Positions 52,772 through 61,150 of a DNA stretch of 64,000 nt are shown here, piece by piece (within the stretch, counting starts at the first letter, position 1; every line of letters begins with the position of its first letter). This DNA is from DASTQL01 sp035462375. Its GTDB lineage: Bacteria > Actinomycetota > Actinomycetes > Jiangellales > Jiangellaceae. Below the pieces are notes generated by a model. It saw only the letters and a list, made by a program, of their open reading frames with translations. It ran no database searches and had not been told where the DNA came from. The position numbers were made by a program, and so were the translations under genes. The DNA lies in NCBI GenBank assembly GCA_035462375.1, contig DATHUJ010000055.1, positions 1 through 64,000 of the forward strand, in the 5' to 3' direction.

Positions 52772-53851
52772 ATGTCGATCCCCACGGCCGCCACCCTCGA
52801 CCTGTCGCTCGACGCGGCCAGCCTCACGGCGGCGCTCTGCGACATCCCATCGGTGAGCGGTGCGGAGACCGCCCTGGCCGACGTCCTCGAGGTGTCCCTC
52901 TCCGGCCTGCCTCACCTGCAGGTGCTCCGGGACGGCGACGCCGTCGTGGCCCGCACGCAGCTGGGCAGGGCCGAGCGCGTCGTCGTGGCAGGTCACATCG
53001 ACACCGTGCCGGTCGCCGGCAACCTGCCGACCCGGCTCGAGGGCGGCGTCCTCGTCGGACGAGGCACGGTCGACATGAAGGGTGGGGTCGCGGTGGCCCT
53101 GCGGCTCGCCGCCCAGGTGGCCCGGCCGGCCCGCGACGTCACGTACGTGTTCTACGACCACGAGGAGGTCGAAGCGGACCGCAACGGGCTGGGCCGGGTG
53201 TCCCGGGAGCACCCCGACTGGCTACGCGCCGACTTCGCGGTCCTCATGGAGCCCACTGCAGCCGCCGTCGAGGGAGGCTGCAACGGGACGATGCGCGTCC
53301 GCGTGACGACCCGCGGTCGGGCGGCCCACAGCGCCCGGTGGTGGAAGGGCGTCAACGCCGTCCACGAGGCGGGGCACCTGATCGACCGGCTCCGTGCCTA
53401 CGAGCCCGCCGAGGTGGACATCGACGGCCTCGTCTACCGCGAGGGCCTGCAAGCCGTGTGCATCTCCGGCGGGATCGCCGGCAACGTCGTCCCCGACCGC
53501 TGCGACGTCGAGGTCAACTTCCGCTTCGCACCGAGCCGAACCGTCGAGGACGCCGAGGAGCACCTGCGGCAGATCTTCGACGGCTACCAGGTCGTCGTCC
53601 TCGACGGCTCGGCGGGGGCGCGCCCCGGTCTCGCACACCCGGCCGCGGCTGCCTTCGTCGAGGCGGTCGGCGGCCAGACCCGGGCCAAGCTGGGCTGGAC
53701 CGATGTGGCCCGGTTCGCCGAGCTCGGCGTCCCCGCGGTCAACTACGGCCCCGGCGACCCGGGCCTGGCCCACGCCGACGACGAGCGTCTCGACCTGGGT
53801 CAGCTCGAGGTGTGCGAGAGCGCGATGCGGCGTTGGCTCGAGGAGAGCTGA
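52772..53851 (+). CDS. dapE: Succinyl-diaminopimelate desuccinylase
   Basis: A 359-residue M20 metallopeptidase-family enzyme that hydrolyses N-succinyl-DAP to DAP and succinate. Zinc ligands and catalytic residues are seen in VVAGHIDTVPVAGN, GRGTVDMKGGVA, YDHEEVEADRNG (catalytic Glu) and the C-terminal region near GPGDPGLAHADDERL. The lid domain carries RGRAAHSARWWKGVNA. It is the Rv1202 equivalent and lies next to dapD. ATG 52772 has a -10 box and no ribosome site. Confidence 0.94.
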   Translation: MSIPTAATLDLSLDAASLTAALCDIPSVSGAETALADVLEVSLSGLPHLQVLRDGDAVVARTQLGRAERVVVAGHIDTVPVAGNLPTRLEGGVLVGRGTVDMKGGVAVALRLAAQVARPARDVTYVFYDHEEVEADRNGLGRVSREHPDWLRADFAVLMEPTAAAVEGGCNGTMRVRVTTRGRAAHSARWWKGVNAVHEAGHLIDRLRAYEPAEVDIDGLVYREGLQAVCISGGIAGNVVPDRCDVEVNFRFAPSRTVEDAEEHLRQIFDGYQVVVLDGSAGARPGLAHPAAAAFVEAVGGQTRAKLGWTDVARFAELGVPAVNYGPGDPGLAHADDERLDLGQLEVCESAMRRWLEES

Positions 53852-53857
53852 GGTCGC

Positions 53858-54475
53858 TCAGGCCGCCTCACTGCGCATCCGGGCCGCGACGGACACCGCC
53901 CGCTCGGCGAGGTGGTCCAGTGCGGCGAGCACCTCGTCGTCGTACTCGGCATCGTTCCGCGGGCCGCTGACGTGGGACACCCCGTACGGGTTGCCGTCGG
54001 CGAACTTCAGCTCGTCGGTGTAGCCGGGGCTGGCCACGATCCCGCCGAAGTGGTGGATGGTCTGGTAGAGCGCGAGCAGGGTGGACTCGTGCCCGCCGTG
54101 CCGGGTCATGGCCGACGTGAAGCCTGAGTAGACCTTGTCGGCCAGCTTGCCCTGGACCCACAGCGGACCGAGCGTGTCGATGAACTGCTTGAGCTGAGAG
54201 GCGACGTTGCCGTAGCGGGTCGGCGTGCCGAACACCACGGCGTCCGCCCACTCGACGTCCGCGGGCACGGCCTTGGGCTCGTCCATGGTGGCGTCGTGGT
54301 GCTGCTTCCACGCGGCGTTCGACGCGATGGCCTCGTCGGGCGCCAGCTCGGCCACCTGGCGCAGGCGTACCTCGGCGCCGGCCTTCTCCGCCGCGGCGGC
54401 CACCCGTTCGGCCATCCCGTGGACGTTGCCGCTGGAGCTGTAGTAGATGACGGCGACCTTCACCTGATCGGTCAC
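53858..54475 (-). CDS. wrbA: NAD(P)H:quinone oxidoreductase (WrbA family)
   Basis: A 205-residue flavodoxin-like FMN enzyme that reduces quinones by two electrons. The FMN loop is YYSSSGNVHGMAE (about residues 11-23); PTRYGNVASQLKQFIDT and TRHGGHESTLLALYQTIHHFG are WrbA signature stretches. GGAGGAACC precedes the GTG at 54475. It converges with dapE with only 6 bases between the stops, and its start is 113 bases from the divergent LOG gene. Confidence 0.92.
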   Translation of the reverse strand: MTDQVKVAVIYYSSSGNVHGMAERVAAAAEKAGAEVRLRQVAELAPDEAIASNAAWKQHHDATMDEPKAVPADVEWADAVVFGTPTRYGNVASQLKQFIDTLGPLWVQGKLADKVYSGFTSAMTRHGGHESTLLALYQTIHHFGGIVASPGYTDELKFADGNPYGVSHVSGPRNDAEYDDEVLAALDHLAERAVSVAARMRSEAA

Positions 54476-54576
54476 GGTTCCTCCGCTTGTCGTGGTCGAG
54501 TCGTCGGGTTCCCGGTCCACCGTTCCCGATACTTGACGTGGCAAACACCGTACGGGCGGGTGCCGCGTCCCGCGGA

Positions 54577-54582
54577 TAGCCT
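54577..54582 (+). promoter_or_regulatory. -10 element (TAGCCT) of the LOG-family gene pair
   Basis: It stands 6 bases ahead of GTG 54589 with no ribosome site. Confidence 0.5.
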
Positions 54583-54588
54583 GGCGCC

Positions 54589-55458
54589 GTGACCACCGAG
54601 GACACCTCCATCCACCCCGACCGTCCGGTCGACGACACCGACCCGCGGCCGGCCGAGAAGCACCGCGGTCCGGTGACGCTGCGGCGCAGGCAGATCCAGA
54701 CGAGCACCACCGACCAGCGGCTGCTCGACACGCGGGGGCCGTCGGACTGGGTGCACGCCGATCCGTGGCGGGTCCTGCGGATCCAGTCGGAGTTCGTCGA
54801 GGGCTTCGGCATGCTGGCCGAGCTCGGGCCGGCGATCAGCGTCTTCGGCTCCGCACGGACCGGGCCGGGTGACCCCCACTACGCCCTGGCGGAGCGGGTC
54901 GGCGCCGAGCTGGCGCGTGCCGGGTACGCGGTGGTCACCGGGGGCGGCCCGGGGATCATGGAGGCCGCCAACAAGGGCTGCTGCGAGGCCGGAGGTGTCT
55001 CGGTGGGCCTCGGCATCGAGCTGCCGTTCGAGCAGGGGCTCAACGACTGGGTCGACATCGGGATCAACTTCCGCTACTTCTTCGCCCGCAAGACGATGTT
55101 CCTCAAGTACGCGCAGGGGTTCGTCGTCTTCCCCGGCGGCTTCGGGACCTTCGACGAGCTCTTCGAGGCGCTCTGCCTCGTCCAGACCGGCAAGGTGACG
55201 CAGTTCCCCGTGGTGCTGGTGGGGACCTCGTACTGGGGCGGGCTGGTCGGGTGGTTGCGGGACACCGTGGCGGACGAGCGCAAGATCGCCTCCGCCGACC
55301 TCGACCTCTTCCACGTCACGGACGACGTCGGCGCGGTGATCGACACCGTGCTCAAGGCCGATGCGGCACGGGCCGAGCGCGAGCGGGCGGCGGTCCGCGC
55401 GGCTGCGGAGGCGCAGTCCCGCGACGGCTCCGAACCGGGCGACCGGTCGGTGCCGTGA
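54589..55458 (+). CDS. TIGR00730/LOG family protein, first copy
   Basis: A 289-residue LOG-like protein. An N-terminal extension of about 75 residues precedes the Rossmann core with VFGSARTGPGDPHY, TGGGPGIMEAANKG and the signature FPGGFGTFDELFE. Family members cleave ribose phosphate from cytokinin-type or other nucleoside monophosphates. The C-terminus is an Ala/Arg/Glu-rich helix. It overlaps the second LOG gene by 4 bases (GTGA). The position after dapE corresponds to Rv1205. Confidence 0.9.
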   Translation: MTTEDTSIHPDRPVDDTDPRPAEKHRGPVTLRRRQIQTSTTDQRLLDTRGPSDWVHADPWRVLRIQSEFVEGFGMLAELGPAISVFGSARTGPGDPHYALAERVGAELARAGYAVVTGGGPGIMEAANKGCCEAGGVSVGLGIELPFEQGLNDWVDIGINFRYFFARKTMFLKYAQGFVVFPGGFGTFDELFEALCLVQTGKVTQFPVVLVGTSYWGGLVGWLRDTVADERKIASADLDLFHVTDDVGAVIDTVLKADAARAERERAAVRAAAEAQSRDGSEPGDRSVP

Positions 55459-56075
55459 GGCGGCAGCCGCCTCGGGCGCTGTGCGTCTTCTGCGCGTCCA
55501 GCGACCGGGTGGACCCCGTCTACCTCCGGCTGGCCGCGGAGGTGGGTCGCGCGGTGGCTCGCCGCGGGTGGACGCTCGTCAGCGGGGGTGGCACGGTCTC
55601 GTGCATGGGTGAGCTCGCGCGGGCGGCCCGCGCGGGCGGTACCCGGACGGTCGGCATCGTGCCGAGGGCCCTGGCCGACCTCGAGGTGGCCGACCAGGAC
55701 GCCGACGAGCTGGTGGTGACCGACGACATGCGGGCGCGCAAGGGGGAGATGGACCGCCGGTCGGACGCCTTCCTCGCGCTGCCGGGGGGCATCGGCACCC
55801 TGGAGGAGCTCCTCGAGGTGTGGGTCTCCCGGACCCTCGGGATGCACACGAAGCCGGTCGTCGTGCTGGACCCCGACGGGCTGTACGCGCCGCTTCGCGA
55901 GCAGGTCGACCGGCTCGTGGCCGGTGGTTTCGTGCGCACCCGGTCGCGAGACGTCGTGCGGTGGACGACGGGAGTGCAGGAGGCCTTGGACGCCGTCGAG
56001 AGCGGTTGGGCGGAGGTGTTCGAGCAGGTGTCCGTGGCCAGCGTCGCCGAGGAGATGCTCGAGGCCGAGCCCTGA
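55455..56075 (+). CDS. TIGR00730/LOG family protein, second copy
   Basis: A 206-residue LOG-like phosphoribohydrolase with CVFCASSDRVDPVY, VSGGGTVSCMGELARAA and the signature LPGGIGTLEELLEVW. It lacks the N-terminal extension of its neighbour, and its active-site segments differ, so the pair may use different nucleotides or form a heteromer (inference). The GTG start at 55455 lies in the stop overlap of the first copy. Confidence 0.9.
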   Translation: MRRQPPRALCVFCASSDRVDPVYLRLAAEVGRAVARRGWTLVSGGGTVSCMGELARAARAGGTRTVGIVPRALADLEVADQDADELVVTDDMRARKGEMDRRSDAFLALPGGIGTLEELLEVWVSRTLGMHTKPVVVLDPDGLYAPLREQVDRLVAGGFVRTRSRDVVRWTTGVQEALDAVESGWAEVFEQVSVASVAEEMLEAEP

Positions 56076-56140
56076 CGGGGGACCCGACGGCGTGCGGACC
56101 GGTGCCGTCACGTCACCCGGAGACCGCGCCGGTCGGGCGG

Positions 56141-57004
56141 TCAGGCCAGTCCGCGTCTGGCCACGGCGGGTGGTCGGCCGCCGCGAACGGAGGCCACCAG
56201 GTCGAGGACCTGGCGGGTCGCGGCCACGTCGTGCGCCCGGAAGACCCGCGCCCCCTGCCAGGCGGCCACGGCCGTAGCGGCCAGGGTGCCCGCGAGGCGC
56301 TCGTCCACGGGCAGGTCCAGTGTCTCGCCGACGAAGTCCTTGTGCGACAGGCTCACGAGCACCGGCCAGCCGCTGGCGACCAGCTCGTCCAGCCGTCGGG
56401 TGATCTCGAGCGAGTGACGGGTGGTCTTGCCGAAGTCATGGGTCGGGTCCACGAGGACGGCGTCCTCCCGAACGCCCAGCCGCACCGCGTGCTCGGCCAG
56501 GTAGGTGGTGCGGCGCACGACGTCGGCCACGACGTCGCCGTAGGCCACTCGGTGCGGTCGGGTCCGCAGGGCCTGCGGACCGACGTGGCTGCACACGAGG
56601 CCGACACCCGTCTCGGCGGCCACCTCGGCCAGCCGGGGATCGGTACCGGACCAGGTGTCGTTGATCAGGTCGGCACCGGCAGCCACGGCCTCGTGTGCGA
56701 CCTCGGCCCGCCAGGTGTCGATACTGATCACCAGGTCCGGATGGCGCTCGCGGACCGCGGCCACGAAGGGCGCCGTACGCCGGATCTCCTCGACCACGTC
56801 GACCTCCTGACCCGGACCCGCCTTGACCCCGCCCACGTCGACGAGTGCGGCCCCGGCGACCACGGCGCGCTCGACCCGCTCCATGGCCGCGGTGCCGTGG
56901 AAGGTGGCGCCCCGGTCGTAGAAGGAGTCCGGCGTGCGGTTGACGATCGCCATGACCAGCAGCTCGTCGTCGCCGAACTCGTGGCTGCCCAGGACGAGCG
57001 GCAC
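56141..57004 (-). CDS. Dihydropteroate synthase-like protein (FolP2 type)
   Basis: A 287-residue TIM-barrel protein of the pterin-binding family. VMAIVNRTPDSFYDRG, VDVGGVKAGPG, ISIDTWRAEVA, INDTWSGTDP, VLVDPTHDFGKT, VSLSHKDF and VFRAHDV mark the barrel. In mycobacteria the second paralogue FolP2 (Rv1207), in the same neighbourhood, has been reported to lack normal dihydropteroate synthase activity, so the reaction here is uncertain. GGGAGG precedes the GTG at 57004. It is divergent from the DivIVA-domain gene. Confidence 0.87.
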   Translation of the reverse strand: MPLVLGSHEFGDDELLVMAIVNRTPDSFYDRGATFHGTAAMERVERAVVAGAALVDVGGVKAGPGQEVDVVEEIRRTAPFVAAVRERHPDLVISIDTWRAEVAHEAVAAGADLINDTWSGTDPRLAEVAAETGVGLVCSHVGPQALRTRPHRVAYGDVVADVVRRTTYLAEHAVRLGVREDAVLVDPTHDFGKTTRHSLEITRRLDELVASGWPVLVSLSHKDFVGETLDLPVDERLAGTLAATAVAAWQGARVFRAHDVAATRQVLDLVASVRGGRPPAVARRGLA

Positions 57005-57081
57005 GCGACCTCCCTGCCGGCAGCGGTTGTCGGACCAGCGTGGCACGATCGGCAGCGCCGCGCCGGAGGAGGGAGTCCGCC

Positions 57082-57564
57082 ATGTGGGTGGTGTTCGTGG
57101 TCACGGCCGCCATCGTCGTGTTCGTCGTGGCGGCGGTGGCCGCCGGACGGGGCGAGGGCCTGGCCACCGTGCCGCCCGACCGCCTGCCCGACCCCTTGCC
57201 CGAGGGGCCGCTGACGGCCGACGACGTGGCGGCGGCACGCTTCGCCGTGGGTCTGCGGGGCTACCGCATGGACCAGGTCGACGCCGCGCTCGGACGGCTG
57301 CGGGCGGAGCTGATCCGGCGCGACGAGCGGATCGGCCGGCTCGAGGCGGTCGTCCAGGGTGTCCCCGTCCGGGCCGGTCCGCCGAGTACCGGGCCGGACG
57401 TCGGCGACCACTCCGCCGAGGCGCGCTCGGGAGCCATCGCGGCTGACCACCCGGCCCAGCACCAGCACCCGCCGTCCGGTGCCCCGGGCGGCGGCGACCC
57501 CGGCGCCCCGGGCGGCGGTGACCACGGCGCCCCGGACGGCGGGGACCCCGGCGCGCCGGTATGA
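57082..57564 (+). CDS. DivIVA-domain membrane protein with Gly/Pro repeat tail
   Basis: A 160-residue protein. One N-terminal membrane helix (about residues 1-20) is followed by a short DivIVA-type segment (about 45-90; ADDVAAARFAVGLRGYRMDQVDAALGRLRAELIRRD, in pieces), a His/Pro linker and a tail of three 8-residue repeats (APGGGDPG, APGGGDHG, APDGGDPG). GGAGGAGGGAG precedes ATG 57082. It corresponds in place to Rv1209. DivIVA segments bind curved membrane or division partners; the exact role is unknown. Confidence 0.8.
   Translation: MWVVFVVTAAIVVFVVAAVAAGRGEGLATVPPDRLPDPLPEGPLTADDVAAARFAVGLRGYRMDQVDAALGRLRAELIRRDERIGRLEAVVQGVPVRAGPPSTGPDVGDHSAEARSGAIAADHPAQHQHPPSGAPGGGDPGAPGGGDHGAPDGGDPGAPV
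57481..57552 (+). repeat. Three tandem 24-bp repeats inside the DivIVA-domain gene
   Basis: Units 57481-57504, 57505-57528 and 57529-57552 differ at only a few positions and encode the 8-residue Gly/Pro/Asp repeats. Copy-number change is likely between strains. Confidence 0.75.
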
Positions 57565-58043
57565 GCCGCCCGGGCTTCGTCGTGGAGGTACCGGTGCAGG
57601 CACCGGCACGGGCGGTCTGGGAGGGACTCGTCGACTGGGAGCGGCAGGGCGAGTGGGTCGTGGGGACGCGGGTCCACGTGCTGAGCCAGGGCGGTCGGGG
57701 CGTCGGTGCGCTGATCGAGGCTGTCACCGGCCTCGGTCCGGTCGGCGTCCGTGACGTCTTCGAGATCGAGGAGTGGGACCCGCCCCACCGCTGCGTCGTC
57801 CGGCACCTGCGGCGCCTGGTCCGCGGCCCGGCCGCCTTCGAGGTCGTGCCGGAGGGCCCCGGCCGGTCCCGGATCGTCTGGTGGGAGGCCCTGGAGCCGC
57901 CGTTCGGACCGCTCGGACGGCTGGTCTGGCCCGTGGTGGAGCGTCTGCTCGCGCGCGGCTTCGATCGCTCGCTGCGTACCTTCGCGAGGCAGGTAGCCGA
58001 CCGTCACGCAGCCGGTGCGACCGACGTCGGCGGTGGTCGGTGA
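57561..58043 (+). CDS. SRPBCC family protein
   Basis: A 160-residue START/SRPBCC-type ligand-binding protein (polyketide-cyclase-like). FVVEVPVQAPARAVWEGLVDWERQGEWVVGTRV, in pieces, is the N-terminal helix-strand pattern, and WPVVERLLARGFDRSLRTFARQV is the C-terminal helix. It starts in an ATGA overlap with the DivIVA-domain gene and overlaps tag by 4 bases (GTGA), so the three are one operon. The ligand is unknown. Confidence 0.85.
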   Translation: MSRPGFVVEVPVQAPARAVWEGLVDWERQGEWVVGTRVHVLSQGGRGVGALIEAVTGLGPVGVRDVFEIEEWDPPHRCVVRHLRRLVRGPAAFEVVPEGPGRSRIVWWEALEPPFGPLGRLVWPVVERLLARGFDRSLRTFARQVADRHAAGATDVGGGR

Positions 58044-58630
58044 CCGAGGCCGTCACGGGTGAGGACGGCCGAGCCCGCTGTCCGTGGGCGGTCTCGACCC
58101 CCGACTACCTCGCCTACCACGACGACGAGTGGGGCCGCCCCGTGCACGGCGACCGGGCCCTCTACGAGCGCCTGACCCTGGAGGCCTTCCAGTCCGGCCT
58201 CTCCTGGCTGACCATCCTCCGCAAGCGTGAGGGCTTCCGGTCGGCCTTCGCGGGCTTCGACCCGGACGCCGTGGCCGCCTTCGGGCCGTCCGACGTCGAG
58301 CGGCTCCTGCTCGACCCGGCGATCGTCCGGAACCGAGCCAAGGTCGAGGCCGCCGTGGCCAACGCCAGGGCGCTCGTGGCGCTCCGAGAGGCGCACGGGG
58401 AGGGCGCCCTGGACACCCTCGTGTGGTCTCACGCACCCGACCCGGCCTCGCGTCCGCAGCCGCGGTCGATGGCCGACCTGCCGGCGACGACCCCACAGTC
58501 GACGGCCCTGGCCCGCGCGCTCAAGCGGGCGGGCTTCCGCTTCGTCGGTCCCACCACTGCCTACGCGACCATGCAGGCCTGCGGTGTCGTCGACGACCAC
58601 CTCGTCGGGTGCTGGCGCCGGATGTCATGA
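58040..58630 (+). CDS. tag: DNA-3-methyladenine glycosylase I
   Basis: A 196-residue enzyme that excises 3-methyladenine from alkylated DNA. The zinc snap has Cys in RCPWAVST, His in YLAYHDDEWGRP and the C-terminal His and Cys in DDHLVGCW. The catalytic Glu and binding residues are in LTLEAFQSGLSWLTILRKRE and FRFVGPTTAYATMQACG. The GTG start overlaps the SRPBCC stop. It is the Rv1210 (tagA) equivalent. Confidence 0.94.
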   Translation: MTEAVTGEDGRARCPWAVSTPDYLAYHDDEWGRPVHGDRALYERLTLEAFQSGLSWLTILRKREGFRSAFAGFDPDAVAAFGPSDVERLLLDPAIVRNRAKVEAAVANARALVALREAHGEGALDTLVWSHAPDPASRPQPRSMADLPATTPQSTALARALKRAGFRFVGPTTAYATMQACGVVDDHLVGCWRRMS

Positions 58631-58720
58631 GCGACCGCTGATCGGCAGCTCGGCTGCGCCTGGCGCTCGGGTCAACGTCGTCCATCCGGCAAGCGACCCG
58701 GGCTCGTCCGGTGGCAGACC

Positions 58721-58726
58721 TAGACT
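58721..58726 (+). promoter_or_regulatory. -10 element (TAGACT) of the LuxR-type gene
   Basis: It stands 6 bases ahead of GTG 58733 with no ribosome site; a leaderless-type start. Confidence 0.5.
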
Positions 58727-58732
58727 GCCGAG

Positions 58733-60634
58733 GTGACCCGCTCCCGGCCTCCGGGGTCCGTTGACGACCGCCTCACCGCAGCCGCTGCGGCTGTGGTCGG
58801 ACGCTCCGCTGAGCGCGAGCGGCTGGTGCAGCTCCTCGAGCCGCACGGCCCGGCGGTCGTGTTCGTGCACGGCCCTGGTGGGATCGGCAAGAGCACGCTG
58901 GTGACGGCGACCCTGACCGCGCTGCCGCTGCGCAGACTCACTCTCGAGGGGAGGCAGGTGGAGCCCACGGTCCGGGGTGCGCTCGCTGCTGTGGGCGCCG
59001 GACTCGGGACTGGCGCGCCGGAGACCGCCGCCGAGGCTGCCGGCGCTGTCGCGGCGGCAGGCGTCGACGTCGTCGTCATCGACAGCTTCGAGTGCCTGAA
59101 CCTGCTCGACGGCTGGATCCGCAACGACCTGGTCCCCGCGCTGCCGGCGAGCGTGACCACGCTCCTGGTGGGCCGCCGGGGACCCAACGCCGCCTGGCGC
59201 ACCGCGCCCGGTTGGCGGCAGCTGATCGCGGAGCTGGTGGTCGGCCCGATGGCTTCGGACGACCTCGACGCGCTCTTGTCGAGCCTGGGGGTCGGGGTCC
59301 ACGACGCGGTCCGCATCCGTGCGTTTGCGCATGGACACCCGCTGGCTGCCCAGGTGGCTGCTGAGGCGATGACCCGACACCCGGGTCTGCCCATCGAGTC
59401 CGTGGCTCCGGCCGAGGCCGTGGAGGAGCTCTTCGAGGTGCTCCTGGACGACCTCGAGCCAGCTGAACGGACCACGGTCGAGGCGGCCTCGGTGCTGCGC
59501 CGTGTGACTCTTCCCCTCCTCGCCTCGGTCCTGGGCGATGAGGACGTGCAGGGGGCTTGGCGCGCCCTGCGCGGACTGTCGTTCACGACGACCTCCTCCG
59601 AGGGCATCGTGTTCTCCGGGGTGGCACAGACGGTGATCGCCGAGGGCCTCGAGCTCCGCGATCCGGCGCGGGTCCGGTCCCTGCGGGCCCGGGCAGCCCG
59701 AGCGATCCTCGGACAGATCACCCGGACGCCCGACTGGGGCAGCACCGCCGACCTCATCCACCTGGTCCAGAACCCGTTGATCCGCCACGCATACACGCCT
59801 CCCGGTGCGCTGCAGCACCCGGTCGAGCGGGCGCGGGCCGACGACCACGAGCAGGTCGTCGACATCGCCACCGCCTTCGGCGGTCCGGTCGCCGGCCGGC
59901 TCGCCGACGCCTGGTGGTCGGAGCGTCGCCCCGCCTTCTCGGTGGTCCGGGCAGCAGGCGGGGACGTGGCAGCGTTCAGCGCGGTGCTCGCGGTCGACGA
60001 GGTCCCTTCGTCCCTCTCCCACGACCCTGTCGTCGCCTACGTTGCCGAGCACCTGCACCTGGCGCCGATGCCTCCGGCACGGCGGGCGCTGCTGCTGCGC
60101 TGGGTGCTGGGTCGCCGGACGGGTGAGCTGACCACCCCCGAGGTCGCGACCCTGATCGTGGACCTCAAGCGCGCCTACCTGGAGCTGCGGGAGGTCCTGG
60201 AACGCGTCTACACCGTCCTCGAGCACTGGCAGGAGCTGACGCCGCTGCTGCGTGTGATGGGATTCGACCCCCTCCGCGACGTCGTGGTGGGCGGTCGTCG
60301 CCAGGTGGTGGGCGTCCTCGACTTCGGCCCCGGTGGCGTCGACCGGTGGATCGGGGAGCACGTGCTCGCCGAGCAAGCGGTCGCAGGGGCCGCGCCTGAC
60401 GTCTCCGGCCCGAGGACGCCCCCCGACGTCCCCGTCCCATTCGCGCTGACGCCCCGCGAGCAGGAGGTGCTCCTCCTGCTGGCCGAAGGCCTGACGAACG
60501 TGGAGCTGGCGGACACGCTGTTCATCAGCGAACGAACCGCCAACCGCCACGTCAGCAACATCTTCACCAAGCTGGGGGTGCGGAACCGGACCCAGGCCGC
60601 CCGGGTGGCGGTCGGCGCTGGCATGGTCTCCTGA
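58733..60634 (+). CDS. LuxR-family regulator with N-terminal ATPase domain
   Basis: A 633-residue regulator of about the LAL/STAND type but shorter than typical 900-residue members. The P-loop is VHGPGGIGKST (about residues 43-53) and the Walker B is VVVIDSFE (about 104-111). A long helical middle region follows without clear TPR repeats. The C-terminal LuxR helix-turn-helix (about 570-628) has LTPREQEVLLLLAEGLTNVELAD and SERTANRHVSNIFTKLGVRNRTQAA. The 174-base spacer to the next gene carries a candidate binding site, so that gene may be a target. Confidence 0.9.
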   Translation: MTRSRPPGSVDDRLTAAAAAVVGRSAERERLVQLLEPHGPAVVFVHGPGGIGKSTLVTATLTALPLRRLTLEGRQVEPTVRGALAAVGAGLGTGAPETAAEAAGAVAAAGVDVVVIDSFECLNLLDGWIRNDLVPALPASVTTLLVGRRGPNAAWRTAPGWRQLIAELVVGPMASDDLDALLSSLGVGVHDAVRIRAFAHGHPLAAQVAAEAMTRHPGLPIESVAPAEAVEELFEVLLDDLEPAERTTVEAASVLRRVTLPLLASVLGDEDVQGAWRALRGLSFTTTSSEGIVFSGVAQTVIAEGLELRDPARVRSLRARAARAILGQITRTPDWGSTADLIHLVQNPLIRHAYTPPGALQHPVERARADDHEQVVDIATAFGGPVAGRLADAWWSERRPAFSVVRAAGGDVAAFSAVLAVDEVPSSLSHDPVVAYVAEHLHLAPMPPARRALLLRWVLGRRTGELTTPEVATLIVDLKRAYLELREVLERVYTVLEHWQELTPLLRVMGFDPLRDVVVGGRRQVVGVLDFGPGGVDRWIGEHVLAEQAVAGAAPDVSGPRTPPDVPVPFALTPREQEVLLLLAEGLTNVELADTLFISERTANRHVSNIFTKLGVRNRTQAARVAVGAGMVS

Positions 60635-60742
60635 CTCCCCCGGAGCGTCCGCGGAGATCGGCATCGCGCCCGGGCCGCCGGCGGGTCGCGAGCAGGGCGA
60701 TCGCTCCAGTCGGCGTCGCCGGGGGAATGGAGCATCTGCCCG

Positions 60743-60771
60743 ATGTGGCCCTCCGCATCCGCGCCTAGCGT
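60743..60771 (+). promoter_or_regulatory. Promoter and inverted repeat upstream of the YdhR-like gene
   Basis: ATGTGG-CCCT-CCGCAT (60743-60758) is an inverted repeat (ATGnGG-N4-CCnCAT) located where the -35 would be, followed by a -10 TAGCGT (60766-60771). Such a dyad in place of a -35 suits an activator; the LuxR-type neighbour is a candidate (inference). Confidence 0.4.
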
Positions 60772-60808
60772 CTCTGGCGTCGGACAACTCATCGGGAGAG
60801 GACCCACC

Positions 60809-61123
60809 ATGTACATCCGCATCGTCACCTTCGGCCTGACCATCCCCGCCGAGGAGTACGGCCACGTCGCGACCGAGCTCGCACCCGGCTTCACCGAGTG
60901 GCCGGGGCTGCTCGCCAAGTGGTGGTTGGGGGATGTGTCGTCCGGCACGTACGGCGGCGTCTACCTGTTCAGCTCACAGGAGGCGGCCGACCGGTCCCGC
61001 AGCACGGCGTTGTTCACCGGGCTGCTGGAGAGCCCGGCCCTGCGCGATGTCGAGATCCGGGAGTTCGACCTGTTGGAGGCGCCCACGGCGGTGACCGCTC
61101 CCGTCCTGGAGATGGTGGGCTGA
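60809..61123 (+). CDS. YdhR-like putative monooxygenase
   Basis: A 104-residue single-domain protein of the dimeric alpha-beta-barrel (ferredoxin-like) type, similar to YdhR. Typical features are the short N-terminal strand (MYIRIVTFGL), PGLLAKWWLGD, and GGVYLFSSQEAADRSR. YdhR proteins are proposed monooxygenases for aromatic compounds. GGAGAGG precedes ATG 60809. It follows the LuxR-type gene on the same strand and may be regulated by it. Confidence 0.7.
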   Translation: MYIRIVTFGLTIPAEEYGHVATELAPGFTEWPGLLAKWWLGDVSSGTYGGVYLFSSQEAADRSRSTALFTGLLESPALRDVEIREFDLLEAPTAVTAPVLEMVG

Positions 61124-61150
61124 CGTCACGGGCGGGCCTGACGGAGAGCG

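Noticed and set aside
57478..57560. Repeat units considered as a CRISPR-like array
   Set aside because: Units are 24 bp, contiguous and in frame, encoding Gly/Pro repeats of the DivIVA-domain protein; there are no spacers.
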